DNA of 64,000 bases from Mixophyes australis (taxonomy: Eukaryota; Chordata; Amphibia; Anura; Limnodynastidae): positions 88,800,418 to 88,864,417 of the forward strand of contig JAVHZZ010000003.1 of assembly GCA_036250195.1 (NCBI GenBank). The letters run 5' to 3'. Of the stretch, positions 45,305 to 60,300 are shown in pieces (the first letter of the stretch is position 1; the number at the start of each line of letters is the position of its first letter). The position numbers were made by a program, and so were the translations under genes. The notes below the pieces were generated by a model. It searched no databases, was not told where the DNA came from, and worked only from the letters and a program-made list of their open reading frames with translations.

Positions 45305-48300
45305 GTAATTGTTACTCTTCTAACCAACCTTGTTTGATTGCATTAGACAGTGATTGACAAAAAATATTAATATGAACACTAATTTATCAATTGCACAGAT
45401 GCATTGAATAGCATAATTGTGTTAAAGCGACCTACTAGATAACTTAATAACCTCAGAGACTAGAGGAGCCTGGTAAAAAGGCTGCATGGAACAGCCACAG
45501 AACCCATATCTAGAGGAAGGATAAGGCTGAGTACAGTTATCTAGTTGGTGGTTGTAAAGTGCTAGTACTAAATGTAACACTGTACTGAGTTAAGTACTTT
45601 TACAAAAAACAAAGATGACATTTTAGTTTGTGCTCCATCAGCAGCCTATTTGTAGTGTAGAACTGTGAGTTTTATATATGTGTTGATAGAAATGTAAGAA
45701 AAGAACTGGCTTTGTTTACAGGATATGACTCTAAATGATCATCTTCTTGTGTACAATTAGAAGGCAATGGTGTATATGATCCAAACACTGGCTCAAATTA
45801 CCCTCCTGCAGTGAATCCAGGTTACCCTCCTCCAGGTATGCCTGGACCTTATGGATATGCACAACCCCCACAAGGATCATACCAACGTAAGTTAACACAG
45901 AGAATTTCAAGTTTTGTTTGACATTTGTTGCTGTAAAATCTTGTCTGAATAATTTCACTGTAGAACAGGCCAATTCGTAGAGATGCAAATTTCGGCGATA
46001 CAATGTTTTTCTGCTCTTGCTTTGTCATTTTGATGTGTATTTGTAGATATGCATTTTGTAGCTTTTATAAACTATGAATAGAGGTGAGATTTTTACTTTA
46101 ACGTTATTCATGTTGGCATATTAGACATGTTTCAGAAAATATGGTTAATCTGACTTTAACTGGACTTTTGTACTAACTGAAACAAGTTAAGGAGTGTTTA
46201 AAGCAACCTGGGAAATATATGCATCTTTGTTTCTGGTACATGGGCTTAATCACTGAAGCATAACATTTAGATTTTTTTTTTAGACCGGTTGAATAACTTG
46301 TAGTTAAAAACAAATATAATAAGGTCATAAAAAAAGTATCTAGCGTGCTCTTTAGACCAGGTTGAATTTTCAACTTGTAATATTCTAATTTAGTATAAAT
46401 TAGTTTCAGGTGCATGCTCTCATTCGTCCAGCATGTATGCAAATGGCGCACAATGGGTGCACTTCTCTATAGAAGAAGCTCCCTTTTATTCCCTCAGCCC
46501 TTTAGTTTCAGGGGGCAAGGTACTTCAGGTCCTCCTTCACTGCGAAGGAGGGGGGGGGGGGGGGGCATGTTACCCAAAGGTCTTCACGGTACCAGTCCTC
46601 TACAATTAAGGGTAATTTATGCAAATTTTCAGGGGGGATTGAGGTATGTCGCTGGGATAAGAGTGGCAACTCCTACTGTGTGTTTGCCGGATAGTTTGAA
46701 TATAGACAAGAAAAGCTACTGGTGGAACAATTTCTTAAACTGTGATTGAAACACCTGGAGAAGGGACTATTTATGTTGATGGTTGAATTTTGAAAATCAA
46801 TATCTCTGGAGAGGAGGACTTTGTTGGGACTCATTATATATCCAATCATCACAGACCATTAATTCTATTCAGTAATACTGGTTGTGGGTGGATCACTTAT
46901 AAATAGAGATAGTCACTGACCCCCGTGTTTTGGTTTTGGATCTGGATTACCTCCGTGTTTTGGCAAAACTGCCCTTGCGTGTTTTGGTTGGTTTTGTTTT
47001 GCAATTTTGTTTAAAAATCATTTTTTTGGGGGCTAAAATAACCTAATTTAGTGCTCCATCTGTTTCTTGGATAAATAAGGTAATTCTAAAGATAATAAAT
47101 TATGAAAAAAAACAAACCGGTTTATTCCTGGTAGGCCGTCCTCAATTCAACACACAAACCAGATTGCCTTCCTCTTCATCTATGCCTATTGGCAATGCAG
47201 CCATCGTCTTTGGGTGTATATTACACCCTACACTTATAGTTAAATATAAAAAGAAGCAGCCTGTAAAGACAATTTTATAAATACAAATGGGCAAAGCAGA
47301 TGTTGTGTTTGGGTGTATAATATTCCCCTAGATTAAAATATAAATAGACAAAGGGAGTTTGTTGACTGTCTATCTAGCCCCCCAGTGGCGCACGCAGGGG
47401 GGGTTTCTGAGTCTCCAGAAACCCCCCCTGCGCTAACTAAGTGGCCGCTATAGCTGCACTGTCCTATACAGCAGCCGCGGCGCTGTCAAAGAACCGTCCG
47501 CGGGGGTGCTGTAGTGTATACAGCACTGCGCGGACGCTTCTTAGACAGCGCCGCGGCTGCTGTATAGGACAGCGCTGAAGAAACGGAGCTGCTCTCGCGG
47601 GGGGTGGTTTTTTTGGGGGGGGACCCCCCCCCCCCCCCGACAATCCTCCGTTCGCCCCTGCCCCCCCCCCCCCCTCCACTTGTAGATAAATAGAAAAAAA
47701 AGCAGCCTGCATAGACTGAAAAATATAAAAAGAAATGGACAAATGTAGTTTGGTGTCTGTCTGTGTATGACACCCTACACTTATCGTGAAATTGACAAAA
47801 CAGCAGCCTTTCAAGACTGTACGTGATATAGAAATGCCCCAAGTCCCTTTCCTATTTGGGGGTAGATTACACCGTACATATATATAGAAAGTTTTATAAA
47901 GCTGTTAGCGTCCTCTTCAGCTTCATCCTCGCCCTCATCAGTGTGTACATCATCATCACAGACTATCAATTCATCTCCGCTTGAATCCACCATTAGAGAA
48001 CTGTCAGTGCTTGGATGTCTTTGATGGTAAAGGCCTTCCTCGTGGAAGATGTAGTTCATTTATATGAACATCATTTTCTCCACATTTTTTGGAAGTAACC
48101 TCCTACGTCGATCACGGACTAGGTTCCCTGCTGTGCTGAACACTCTTTCAGAGTACACACTGGAGGGTGGGCAGCTTAGGTATTGCAAAGCAAGTTTGTA
48201 CATGGCTTTCCAAATGGCCTGCTTTTCTTCCTAGTAAGGAAAGGTACTGTCTGACATTTCCATATCAATTACCTCTTGAAAATAATCCTCCACCATCCTT

Positions 48301-51300
48301 TGCATGTTAATACTCTGATTGGATGGAGTTATGGGCAAGGTCACATATTTTTTTGAAAATTTTTTTCAAACCAGCCCAGATGTTAAACTGTTCTGGTCTG
48401 CCTCCTGCATCTTCCCTGCTTTGCTTTGGAAAATTTAATATTTTTCTGAGCAGCAGCTGCTTGAGAAACTGGAGGACATGTCGTCAAGCCAAGGCCCAGT
48501 TCAGCGGACATCTTGCTGAGCAATAGCTCCTTGCAAAGGTTCACATCTCGCTCATTTTGAAGCAAAGAATCAATGTAGGTCTTTAAACCTTGGATCAAGC
48601 ACATTGGTCAAAACTTAGTGATCTGAGTTCAAGATTTTAATTACTTGAGGATCATTGTGAAGCGAATTAAGTACTTGATCTACAAGGCCAACATACTTTG
48701 CGGAATTGCTTTCTTTCATCTCCTCCTTCAGTTTCTCAAGCTGCTTTTCCAATAGTTGAATTAAGGGAATGACTTGGCTCAAGCTAGCAGAGTCTGCACT
48801 CACTTCAAATGGTTTCAGAACCTTGCACAGAAAGGATTCCCCACTGTGCAAGAGTGAAATACATCCCCACTCCTTTCCCAAAGTCATGGCTTGTGCAATT
48901 CGCTTGGATGGCTTTGCACTGTTCCTCCATTCTCTGAAGCATGTACAGGGTGGAATTCCACCTAGTTACCGCCTCTTACTTAAGTTGGTGGCAGGGCAAG
49001 TTAAACTGCTCTTGGAGCTGCTGCAATCTCCTACATGCTGTGGCAGAATGCCTGAAAATTTACGGGCCACTGAAAGCATCTCCTGCACCTCACGGTTATT
49101 TCGTAGGAAGCTCTGCACAACCAAGTTGATGGTGTGAGCAAAACAAGGAATGTGATGGAATTCACCCAGCTGTAATGCTCGCACTATATTGTTGGCGTTA
49201 TCAGAAATGACATATCCTGGGGAGAGTCCAAGTTGTATAAGCCATGTATCAATCACATCTCTTAATTTGCGTAACAAATTGTCAGCTGTATGCCTGTTAG
49301 TGAAGCCGGTGATACAAAGAGTGGCCTGCCTGTGACAAATCTTACATAGTGGTGTACATGCTGTTGCTGTTCCTGCTGGTGAAGGCGAATGACCAACCCA
49401 GTGGGCTGTCAGTCATATAGTCTTTGGTTTGTCCACTTCCACTTGTCCACATATCTGTGGTTAAGTGGACGGTGGGCAGAATGTCATTTTTCAGCGCAAT
49501 CACTACATTTTTACACACTTTTTGGTATAGTTGTGGAATAGCTTTACGGGAAAAAATGGTGTCGCAATGAAATTCTGTAACACAGACACAAAACCTCAAT
49601 TAACTGTGAAAAACCAGCTGCGATTTTTGTAGATATTGGATGCAGATCTAACACTAACATGGTAGCCATGGCAAATGTGATTTGCTTGGCGACTGGGTGA
49701 CTGCTGTCATATTTGCTTCCCCTAGCAAATGATTGTTTCACAGTTACTTGTTGTACTGTAGATCTGCTCTTTCTTGGCCTTCTTCTGGGATGAAGATTCA
49801 CCCCCAGCAGCAGCAGTGGGACTAACGCTTTCTTCAGAGGAATCAATTATAGTGCAGGAGTCATCCAGCCTTACTAAGTGGGATGCAGGGCTAACTCCGA
49901 GCGCTACTGAGGATATTGATGAGGATGGTGTTGTGGTTGTATTTTGTAGCCGTCATGATGTTGGTGACCGTAGGGTCCTAGCTGATGATGGAGTGCTTGT
50001 AATTTTTTTTTGGAATAACTTTCAGCTTTTCCCAACACTTTGCCATGAACTCTCGTCAAATGGCGTAACATGGATGAGGTTCCAAGATGGTTAAGGTCCC
50101 TCCCTCGACTGACTCCCTGTACTTGCTCAGTGACTCTTGAAGGTTTTTTTGCAGATGTTTTTCTTTTGCAGAATTATTTATTCTAATTAGGAGCCCTGCC
50201 TATGGGGCTCCCTTGCCTGTGGGGCCCCCGGGCACCTGCCCATCGTGCCCAATGGAAAAGATGGCCCTGTGTTTGGAGTACATTCCAAGACTAGATCTGG
50301 CTTTATGCATTGATGATCTTCTTTTGACTAATGATTAAGAATACTCATAATAGGCAGCTAACCTCTCACTGAGTAGAACAGAGCTAATAGGCAGAAGAAA
50401 TTGAAATAAAAACCTAATTGCATTGCTGTGTCCGTTTCCTGTTCCACCACTTTTCAACCCTAATATAGGATGATTCTCAAAAGTATCTACTACAATAAAT
50501 GGAGACTCTGATTGTAAGATGGCTGGTATTTGACATTTGGAACAGACAGAAGGGTGGTGTATTATGTAAATACATGTAAACTTGTATGTTTAAAAATTAA
50601 ATGTGCTGCCCACCCTCTGCAATTCTTTCTACTGCTTTACTACTTTTGAAAGAGGATCGACAAAGCATTTTTAATGACATGAAGTTTCAAGGATTACTAC
50701 TAATACTATATCCCCTCCAGGTATAGCAGATTGGGGAGGGGTTTGTTAAAAATGCATGCAGGCCTTCTTGGCAAAGGACTGTACACAGAAGGGGTGAATA
50801 TTTTTGAGCAGTTGGTTGTTAAAGGAGAACTTTGCTTTTCTTCAAGTTAAGTCATTATCCACTGATATGATCACCGATGAGCTTGGGGCTATACATTAAA
50901 TGCTGTTGGATCTACACAGCAGATCTCATGTGTCTCAAGAGAAAACAGTTTAACAGGCAGATTTGTTTTCTTTTGTAGTCTTAAGTATTTATTTTTAACT
51001 AAAGATTGTTTTTGTTCATTGTTTGTAAGCTAGTTTAAATTGGTCAGATCTCTAAAAAATAATTGGTGCATAATGTCACTTTAAATTATTCCAGTATTAC
51101 TTTTGTTTGGTTTCAATGGGTAAAATACACTTTTTTTTTATTTTGCTTTTAACAAATACCAACATGTTTAATGAATAACTTCAACTTTCAGTAAGAATAG
51201 GGTTCTCTAAAAAGTCCATTTGCTATCACTTACCTGATGGTCATTGTTTGTTTTTCCTGGTGCCAGTAAATTTCTTTGCTGGGAAATTAAAACCTGATGA

Positions 51301-54300
51301 TGGGTAAATGACGCAGCTTAGGGCTAGAGGGGATTTGGTAGCCCATGTAGGGACTATTGCCATTGGATACACTCTGACATTTAAATTTTTTTATTTTTTT
51401 TTTGTGGTTAACTATATATACACTTTAGTTATTTGTTTAATTCAGCAGCGGCACCAGGTCAGCCTAGCTATGGTCCCTATGGAGGAGGACCCCCTGTTCA
51501 AAACCAGCCAATGATGCAAGGTGGCCCAACATCTGCGTGGATGCCCGCACCTCCATCAGACCCAAACTGTCCACCAGGATTGGAATATCTGTGTCAGGTA
51601 ACTTATTTCATGCAATATACAGCTATTTTATTAACTTTTTTTGGCTGATTTTAGGCCTTTAAAACTGTATTCTTATTGCCACCCTTTTCACAACATGTAT
51701 ATTTAATTTTAGTATCTCTGAGGGTGGATAGAGACCTTTCTACACATGCATAGACCTGTTTTTTCTTGCAATCCAGCATTGATGCATTCTAGCTATAAAC
51801 TTAGGTCTCTTATCTTGTACTGCAAGAAAAAAGGTGTAGCAGTTACAAGTAGTAAGATTATTTGTTATAAAACAGGTATTTTCCAGTTGATGAACTGGAA
51901 AATCAGAGGTGGTAGAGGGTAATACAGTAGAGCAATTTAAACATGCTTGGGATAGATAGAAGGATATCCTTACAAAGAACTAAGGATCAAATAGGGTTTG
52001 AGATTACCATAGGTCCAAAATGGGCAGACTAGATGGGACAAGTTGTTCTTGTGTGCTGTCAAATTTTATGTTTCTATGAAAGGATTTATGTCACTTTTTA
52101 GTAAATGTTCTTGAAAAGTGTGCTAAATATTGCTCATTGGTTTGGGGATATTGAAATGATCATCCAAGATCTGGTACTGGAAAACCCCACCAATAATTAT
52201 AATGGTTCTATAACCAGATAATAGGTGCAAAGAGCCCATTGTGAGACTACAACATATGTCCCCAAAAACCACTTTACAGAAAAATGATTATAGTTGTAGC
52301 TTACACTACTCTCTTTATGATTGTGTATCCTTTTTGTTTTTGGCAGATAGATCAACTTCTTGTTCATCAACAAGTGGAGCTACTAGAAGGTATATTATAA
52401 TACATTGTATTGTCATTATGCATGGGCAAGTACAAAAAAAAATTGATTTTAAAATATATAGCGCCCCCCACCCCCAAAGCTGCATTATCTTGTCAGCTGG
52501 GGCTGGTGGACAAACAATGGAGTTCCAGGGAAATACTGCTGCATGTAGCAGCCCACGAAGATTTAAATAAATGTTAAAGCATTTTAATTTTTCCTTTTTG
52601 GCGCATTTCACTTTTAAATGCTTGTGCCAATAAACCTTACTCGCTGGTGCAACACTTACTGTGACACACCGATAGTCCAGCTGCAGATTATATCCCTTCT
52701 ATTCAGATTCCAGTCTAAGTAGAGCAAGTATTGGAAAAAGCATTGTATTGACGCATACAGTGAAGGGCAGGGGTGCTGGAGAGCCCAACAATGGCCCGGC
52801 ACATTTGCATTCTGTTTTTCATGCATTAATGCTTGCAACAAGAGCAAAAGATTTTATTGGAGAGACAACACATTTTTTTACATTTTTCTATACATCTCCT
52901 GCCAGTCGTAGTAAGAGATTTACTGCTTGCTCGATCAAGGTAACTTGACTTGTATACTATCCTGTGTATAAAACACATCTCCATTTGCCTAGGCTTTATT
53001 TTCTTATATAGAGATAATTTAGGTTTGGCAGAACACCCTATCTCTGTGGAACACTGAATTACTACAAGGATGAATGCCATGATCTGTTATTTCAGCTGGT
53101 CGCTCAAGGCCTAAGTAGATGAGGCACATTTTTTCATAGATGAATCCTTTAATGCATTACTTGCTATTTATATGTGTACAAGGTTTGCTTTCAATACAGA
53201 AAAAACAGACACACATATATGTGTTTGCACTGGTAATTAACTTCTATTTAAGTCTAGCTGCCTACCATTCCTAGCATGCTGGACTAGCTATATGGCTTTA
53301 AAAATGCATAGGTAAAGAATTTATTGGGGGCAGAGGTTAGTTTCTTTAGATACACATAACAGACAACCCTGTGGAAGGTACTTGGAGATGCGTGACTTTA
53401 GAATCTATGCAGTAACATCGGACAATATCTCATTGATATGCATATAATCTGGACATTTTGGCCTCATTTGTAAATGATAAACAATTTAATTTTTTTTTTT
53501 TTTTTTTTAAGCTCTGATTGGCTTTGAGACCAATAACAAATATGTGATCAAGAACAGCATGGGCCAGAGAGTGTACTTCGCTGCTGAGCAAAATGATTGC
53601 TGTACCCTATATTTCTGTGGAGCTAGTCGACCCTTTGTTCTTACAATTGTTGATAACACTGGTCGTGAAATAATCCGGATACATCGACCTTTCAGATGTT
53701 CCACATGCTGTTTCCCCTGCTGCCTACAGAAAGTAAGTGCAACCATTTGAGGATATTTCCGAATAAGGTATGTTAATACCTTCTGAAAATGGGCAGTAAA
53801 GAATGTAGAAAAATGACTCTGATCTGTCACACTGCAGAGTATAGAACTTATTTTTAATTTTTCCGAGATCAAGATTTCATGTTCAAGAATTTGCATTTTG
53901 TTTTTTTACACAGCTTGAAGTACAGTCTCCACCTGGGACAATAATTGGCTATGTAACCCAGAACTGGCATCCATTTCTACCTAAGTTTACTATTATGAAT
54001 GAGAAAGAGGAAAAGATCCTAAAAATCCAGGGCCCCTGCATGCCATGTAGGTGCTGTTCAGATGTGAACTTTGAGGTATGTAATTGTTTGCAAGATGTCA
54101 AAGTTTAGGGTGGGTGGCATTAAAGAACTACAAATGAAAGGGATGCTAACAGCCAGGTACAAAGATCTATAGATTTCAGAACTAAACTGGGCTCTCAGCA
54201 GAATATTGAGGGGCGTGGTAGCTTTTGAAGCCTAAAATGGCTGAACGCCGGACAATAGCTTACAGTGCAGCAGAAATCTAGGTTCCCTACAATACTTAAC

Positions 54301-57300
54301 ATCATGGTTAAAATCACATATTGGATAATCTTGAATATTACCCAAAGATTTTGGGCGAATTCATGGTAATGGTATAAATTCCCCAACCCATTATCACGAA
54401 CACTGATTTTGCGCCATAGCTGTTCTTCCACTCATTTGAAACAATGTGATGTTAAAAAGATATTCAAGGAATTGCTAGACTTTCAACCATTTTTTAAATT
54501 TCTTTTTAATTTCCTCTTCCCCCTTTTCTCCATTTAGCTGAAATCCCTTGACGAGAGCTCTGTGGTTGGGAGAATATCCAAGCAGTGGTCTGGCTTTGTC
54601 CAGGAAGCTTTTACTGATGCTGATAACTTTGGAGTTCAGTTCCCCATGGACCTTGATGTGAAGATGAAAGCTGTCGTTCTTGGTGCCTGCTTCCTTATTG
54701 TAAGTTCTCACCTTATTTCTATTCAAATACATGTGTGGGTGTTTTTTTTGTTTGTTTTTTAAGCACAATATTGCATGAAAATACTGCCTGCTATGTTTGC
54801 AGTCAGCCCTGGGACCGTCTATTTGGTAAATATTTATAATGTTAGTATTTGAAAGGTACTTACCTAAAGGTAGGATGGGATGTGCATTCACATCGTTGAC
54901 TACAATAATTCATAAAAACTTTATGGAGGGAAAGATGCTTCCTATGATTAAAAATGAAATGTATGTTCATTGAAATAATAAATATATGTAAAACCCATTA
55001 AAATACTCCTGCATGCTATAGATAGTCTATTAGACTAGTAAACTTCTAGGGCAGTTGTCTACTAAAGTTCAATTTGTAGAAGCAGTGGTAAATAGCACCT
55101 CATCTATAAAAGGCAAGTCTACGTATAAAGCGCCATTTTTCCAAATTGAATCATCAGATCACATAATGTTGTAAACATGCAAAAATAAACCCGTTTGACA
55201 CGGCTACATTGAAATGAATTGGAAAAGCTTGATCTATGGAGTTGTCCATTAGTGGCCCAGACAGGCTAGTTCTAGAATAGGCTGACATCTGAGAACCCTT
55301 CTACACATGCCCGATTTGAAATTCCGTTTACCACAGCCCCCCTCCCCGATGCCCACAGAGCACTTCAAATCTTTATCTGTTTGTTTACTGCACATAAATA
55401 AACTTTGCTGAACGGTTAATTTGTAACGATTGCGTTATGTTGAATGTTTGAAACCTACTATTTCATTAAACTTGTAGTGTAAAGTTTCAATTTTAAGCAT
55501 AGTCGATGGTAACAAACTAATTCAGTTAGCAATAATATGGGAGACCGTTTCCTCCCACAGTGTACACCCCTCACTTGAACATGCTTTTTCCTTAAGGCAT
55601 GTGCTTACATAATTGTACTTGTGTAGTTGGAAAATAAGCCTGTTTATGATATAACAATTTGTGTTCAGCCTGTTACAAAGGAGTTAAAAGTAAAGTGTTG
55701 TGGGTTCTTGCACACTACCCTTTTCAATACAACTGAATTTGGCAGTTTGCCACACATTTTGACAAGCTCCTAAGTCTGAACACTGTTCAAACAAAAAGCA
55801 GCCGGAGAAACTTTTACAAATGCTATTCATTGGATGAAATGAATTGGGGGGGGGGGGGGGGAAGTCCTCTCCCTTTTACCATTACAAACCTAACTTTTCT
55901 TGTGGAATAAATGCATTCAGGGCATTTCCTCCAAAAGTGATGACTGGACGGAGGCCCTTGAATCGCCTGCAATGGTGTCTTCCAAACTACAGTCAAAGAA
56001 TAGCACAATCATACATTCTGCATGGAGTACTATATTATGCTTATATTTGGTAACTTAAGACCGTATTAAAACCCAAATGTCTTGTGGAGCTGTGCACCTT
56101 TCATTTGACTTTTCAATTTTCTAAAATTGTGGGTTATTGGGGTCAAGTAGGATGTTCCATAATGACCGTATGACACAACAGTTCCTTTTGACTCCAATGT
56201 ATAAATCTTACTGTACAGTGGGGATGTTGCGCATATAACAAAGATCTACCAACTTTCAAAGTAATGAACACAAGACCTAATGCTTGATTGTGAGACTTAC
56301 AAATTAATGGGGAGGGGTGAGGCTGAGCCAAGAGTGTAGGGAGGTTGAGTGCTTTGTAGGCGAGGAGTACGGTTTGCATTCTATCAGGAATGGGGAACCA
56401 ATGTAGGGATCTGCAGAGCTAGAAGGCAGATACAGAGTAGGGAGAGGTAAAGATGTGCCACAGCATGACAATGGGGAGTGGTGGAAAAGAGGGATGACAG
56501 AGAGGTGGGGGTTGCAGTAGTCATGGAGGGAAGCAACACGCTTGGGTATGGGGAATGAAGGAGAGGGAGGAGTCTATTACACCCAGGCATAGGACAGCGT
56601 GGTGTTGTCCATGGAGAGAAAGAGGTGGGGACATTTCCCTCCAGAGGGAGGGAAGTTGATTTGGTTCCTGTTTCAGACATGTTAATCTCCAGATAACATT
56701 GGGACATTCATGAGGAGATGGCAGAGAGACAGCTGGACACACGAGAAAAGAGGAGAGTGTAGGGGGAGGGAAAAGTAGATTTCATTGTCATATCTAGAGA
56801 CCATATGGAAGTCCAAAGGAATTGATTACCTCATCAAGGTGTACAGAGGTCCTTCAGGGAACCTGAGAAGAAGCGGTTGGGCATTTAGGAAATTAATTGG
56901 GAGAGAACAGTGTCATGAATGTCAAAGTAGTGAAGGGTGTGTAGGAGGGGAGGGTGGTTCACAATGTTGAAAGCTGGGTATAATTTCAAACTCTACGTTC
57001 TTAGCAGAGAAGATGGTAGGCCTGAGGAAGTTAATCTCCCAAAGAAATGGCTATCAAATACTTGCTCACAGAACTTTTTAGAAATGGATGGTGTAAATCT
57101 TGCACCTGTAATGATTTCATCACATATACTGGTATATACCACTCCTATAGAAATGCCCAGGACACTGCAAAACAAACATACTTCCAACCTCTCATCTATG
57201 CTCAGGCTTCTAACCCCAAATGCCTTAACACCTTTAAATCTCTTCTGAATCCTCCCGCCCCAAATCCTCCAGCTACCATCCGTGCCCAGAATCTTGCTTC

Positions 57301-60300
57301 CTATTTCAAGGACAAAATGGATATGATCAAACTTCAGCAATCAGCTCAATTTCTTTGTAGCACCCTCTAACACTCTCTCGATTTGATCCCACAAATGAAG
57401 AGGAAGTTTCTACTCTTTTCTCATCTTCCTACTCCACCTCCTGTCCTCTTGATCCCATTCCCTCACAAATGGGTATGTCCCTGTCTCCTGTGCTCATTCT
57501 CCCTCTAACTAAAATCTGTAATCTATCTTTTTCTACTGGTATTTTTCCATCACTATTCAAGCATGCAGTTATTACTCCCATTTTAAAAAAACAAAATTCT
57601 GACCCAAACGCTCTCGCAAATTACCACCATATCTCTCAACGCCCATGCGCCTCCAAGCATCTTGAGAGTATTGCCTACACTTTCGCTCTCAACACTCCAG
57701 AGACTGCGCTGACCAAGGTTGTCAATGATTTGTTCACAGCCCTCTTCTAATTCTCCTGGATCTCACTGCTGCATTTGACACTGTTGACCACACTCTCCTC
57801 ATACAAACACTACAATCCCTAGGTCTTGAAGGCACAGTCCTATCCTGGTTCTCATCCTACCTATCTAATCGCTCTTTCAGTGTTAATTTCTCTGGATCCA
57901 CCTCTGCTCCGCTTCCTTTATCAGTTGGAGCACCACAAGGCTCAGTCCTAAGTCCTCTGCTATTCTCCATCTACACCACTTCTCTTCGAAAACTAATAAG
58001 CTCCTTTGGATTTCAGTATCATCTCTATGCGGATGATACACAAATCTATCTATCCTCTCCTGATCTTTCACCAACTGTGTTGTCTTTCGTTACTGACTGT
58101 CTTTCTGCTATTTCATCTTGGATGTCTTCTCGCCAACTCAAACTCAATCTTTTCAAAACTGAATTAATAATTTCCCCACCCAAAAACAGAAGCTTCCTGT
58201 CTGACACTTCTATTTCTGTTGATAACATGACCATAAATTCCACCCCGCAAGCTCACTGCCTAGGTGTAATCCTTGATTTACAACTATGATTTATTCCCCA
58301 CATCAACTCCATATCTAAATCATGTTACATACATCTAAAGAACATTTCCAGAATACGCACATATCTTACACAAGACACCGCAAAAACATTAATTCATGCA
58401 CTCGTCTCCCGCATCGACTATTGCAATTCCCTTCTTACTGGTCTTCCCAAAGTCAGATTTGAACCCCTACAATCTATTATGCTTGCAGCAGATAAATTGA
58501 TTTTCCTTGCAAACCGTTCTTCCTCTGCTGAGCCACTCTGTCAGTCTCTACATTGGTTACCTGTATTTCAACGAATCCAATATAAAATTCTTCTAGTAAC
58601 ATACAAGGCCGTCAACAAAATTGCACTGACATACATTTCCTCACTTGTGCAGAACAGAGGTGTCGCGTTGGGAGATATTTTGAGACAAGATCTGCGTCTC
58701 TCTTCCACTCTCATCACATCCTCCCATTATCGGTTACAGGACTTTTTTTCAGACTGCACCCACTTTGTGGAATTCCCTCCCTCGCACAGTAAGACTTTCC
58801 TCTAGTCTCCAAACATTCAAGCGTTCTCTGAAAACCCACCTCTTCAGACAAGCTTATGATATTCCTCAACCGCCATCTTGATCTCCCCTATTACCACCCT
58901 CTACACAGCTAACACAAGACAACAACCCTCTGACCAACATTGGTACACACACAGCCCACTCAGTACTTTTACCTTTGCATTCTAGCTGGTCCAGTGTGCA
59001 ATATGATGTAGCACATGTCCTTGTGTTTCAAACTCCCATTGTCCTATAGATTGCGAGCAGGGTTCTCTTACCTCTCTGTCTGTATGTATTACCCAGTATT
59101 ATTTTATTAATGTTTGTTCCCAATTGTAAAGCGCTACGGAAATTGCTGGCGCTATATAAATAAATGATGATGATGAATGGATTGCCAATGTCAATACTCT
59201 TGTCAATTTGTCAGGAAGGATGTGTTCCCTGGATAACTGCTTCCTCTACTTGGTGTTCTAACTTTATTTAGGTGCAACTAATGCCAGCTTTGATAATTTT
59301 TGAGTGAAGCAATTCAGCTTTTGCTGAAAATTTATGTATGAACAACTAATAGAGAAAAAAAAAGACTTCTTAGCACTCCCTATGGACTGCTTCCTTAATG
59401 TACAAATAGGTACCATAAAGTCCTAGATAAATATCAAAACAAATAATTATGTACACAACCAGGCGCATATCATAAATAAATATAACTAAAGATTCCTTTG
59501 AAAATTTTTTTTTAGTCGTCTGTTCCTTTTATAATGAAGTTCAATTGGAGGAAAGATGTGTGATAATCTCCAATGGATCAATATATAGTAATAGTCTGTG
59601 TAGAACATAGATACATCAGAGATTATTCATATTTCTGTTTTACTATCACAAGTAGGGCCATACAATAATCACATGAAAAAAGAGAGAAAGAAAAATATAT
59701 ATGTAGTAGGTAAAATGAAGCACACATTTTAAACTTCACTTTCACCTTACTACACCCATATGTCTGTAGATGTAATTGGTTATTTATCCAGAACTAATAG
59801 GAATATTGATGTGGCTGCAGCGAGTTAATCTAGAAGCTTTAGGAGTCATTATAAATAGTTTAGTATTGTTGGATGACTAAACTATCATGTGATAAGGTAT
59901 TATAGAATGCCATGTGTTTTAGTTTTACGTCACTTAAATAAGGATCAAGAGATGCCTTTTCTTATTGTGTATAACAAGATATCATCGTCTCGGGAACAAG
60001 TGTTCTCTATGTCGATATAGGTGTTTAAGTTGTTCGTTCTATTTGCTGTAGTCCTTTTTTTTTTTTCCGCTCTGATCAAACTTGGAATGTCTTCTAAGCC
60101 CTGTGTGAATGAATATTCACCATGAACCCATCACTTATGTAGCCTTCATCTCATTCTTACTGAAGAGTAATGGTGAACAACGTGAGCCCCCATTTGGCTC
60201 TGGGATTGTGAGAATTCTAAACAGTAATGGAATGTGTTGCCCAGTAAAATAAGGCTGTCCTGCTCTCAAATCTGGGCTCATATATAATGCTCATGCATCA

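Larger units (their letters stand above)
46904..50165 (-). mobile_element. decayed hAT element carrying a transposase relic
   Basis: The left terminus TAGAGATAGTCACTGACCCC plus GTTTTGGTTTTGGATCTGGA is the same as the MITE at 21352. The transposase relic runs on the minus strand to about 50165. A MITE (47383-47660) is inserted. The opposite terminus is not visible; after 50165 a different GC-rich repeat begins. It lies in the scramblase intron between coding exons 2 and 3, antisense to the gene. Confidence 0.75.

Noticed and set aside
45731..46003. 90-codon minus-strand frame
   Set aside because: It is the shadow of scramblase coding exon 2 and its flanks.
46414..46749. 111-codon open frame in the scramblase intron
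   Set aside because: No recognisable domain, contains a poly-G tract, and has no splice context; treated as chance or an unclassified repeat.
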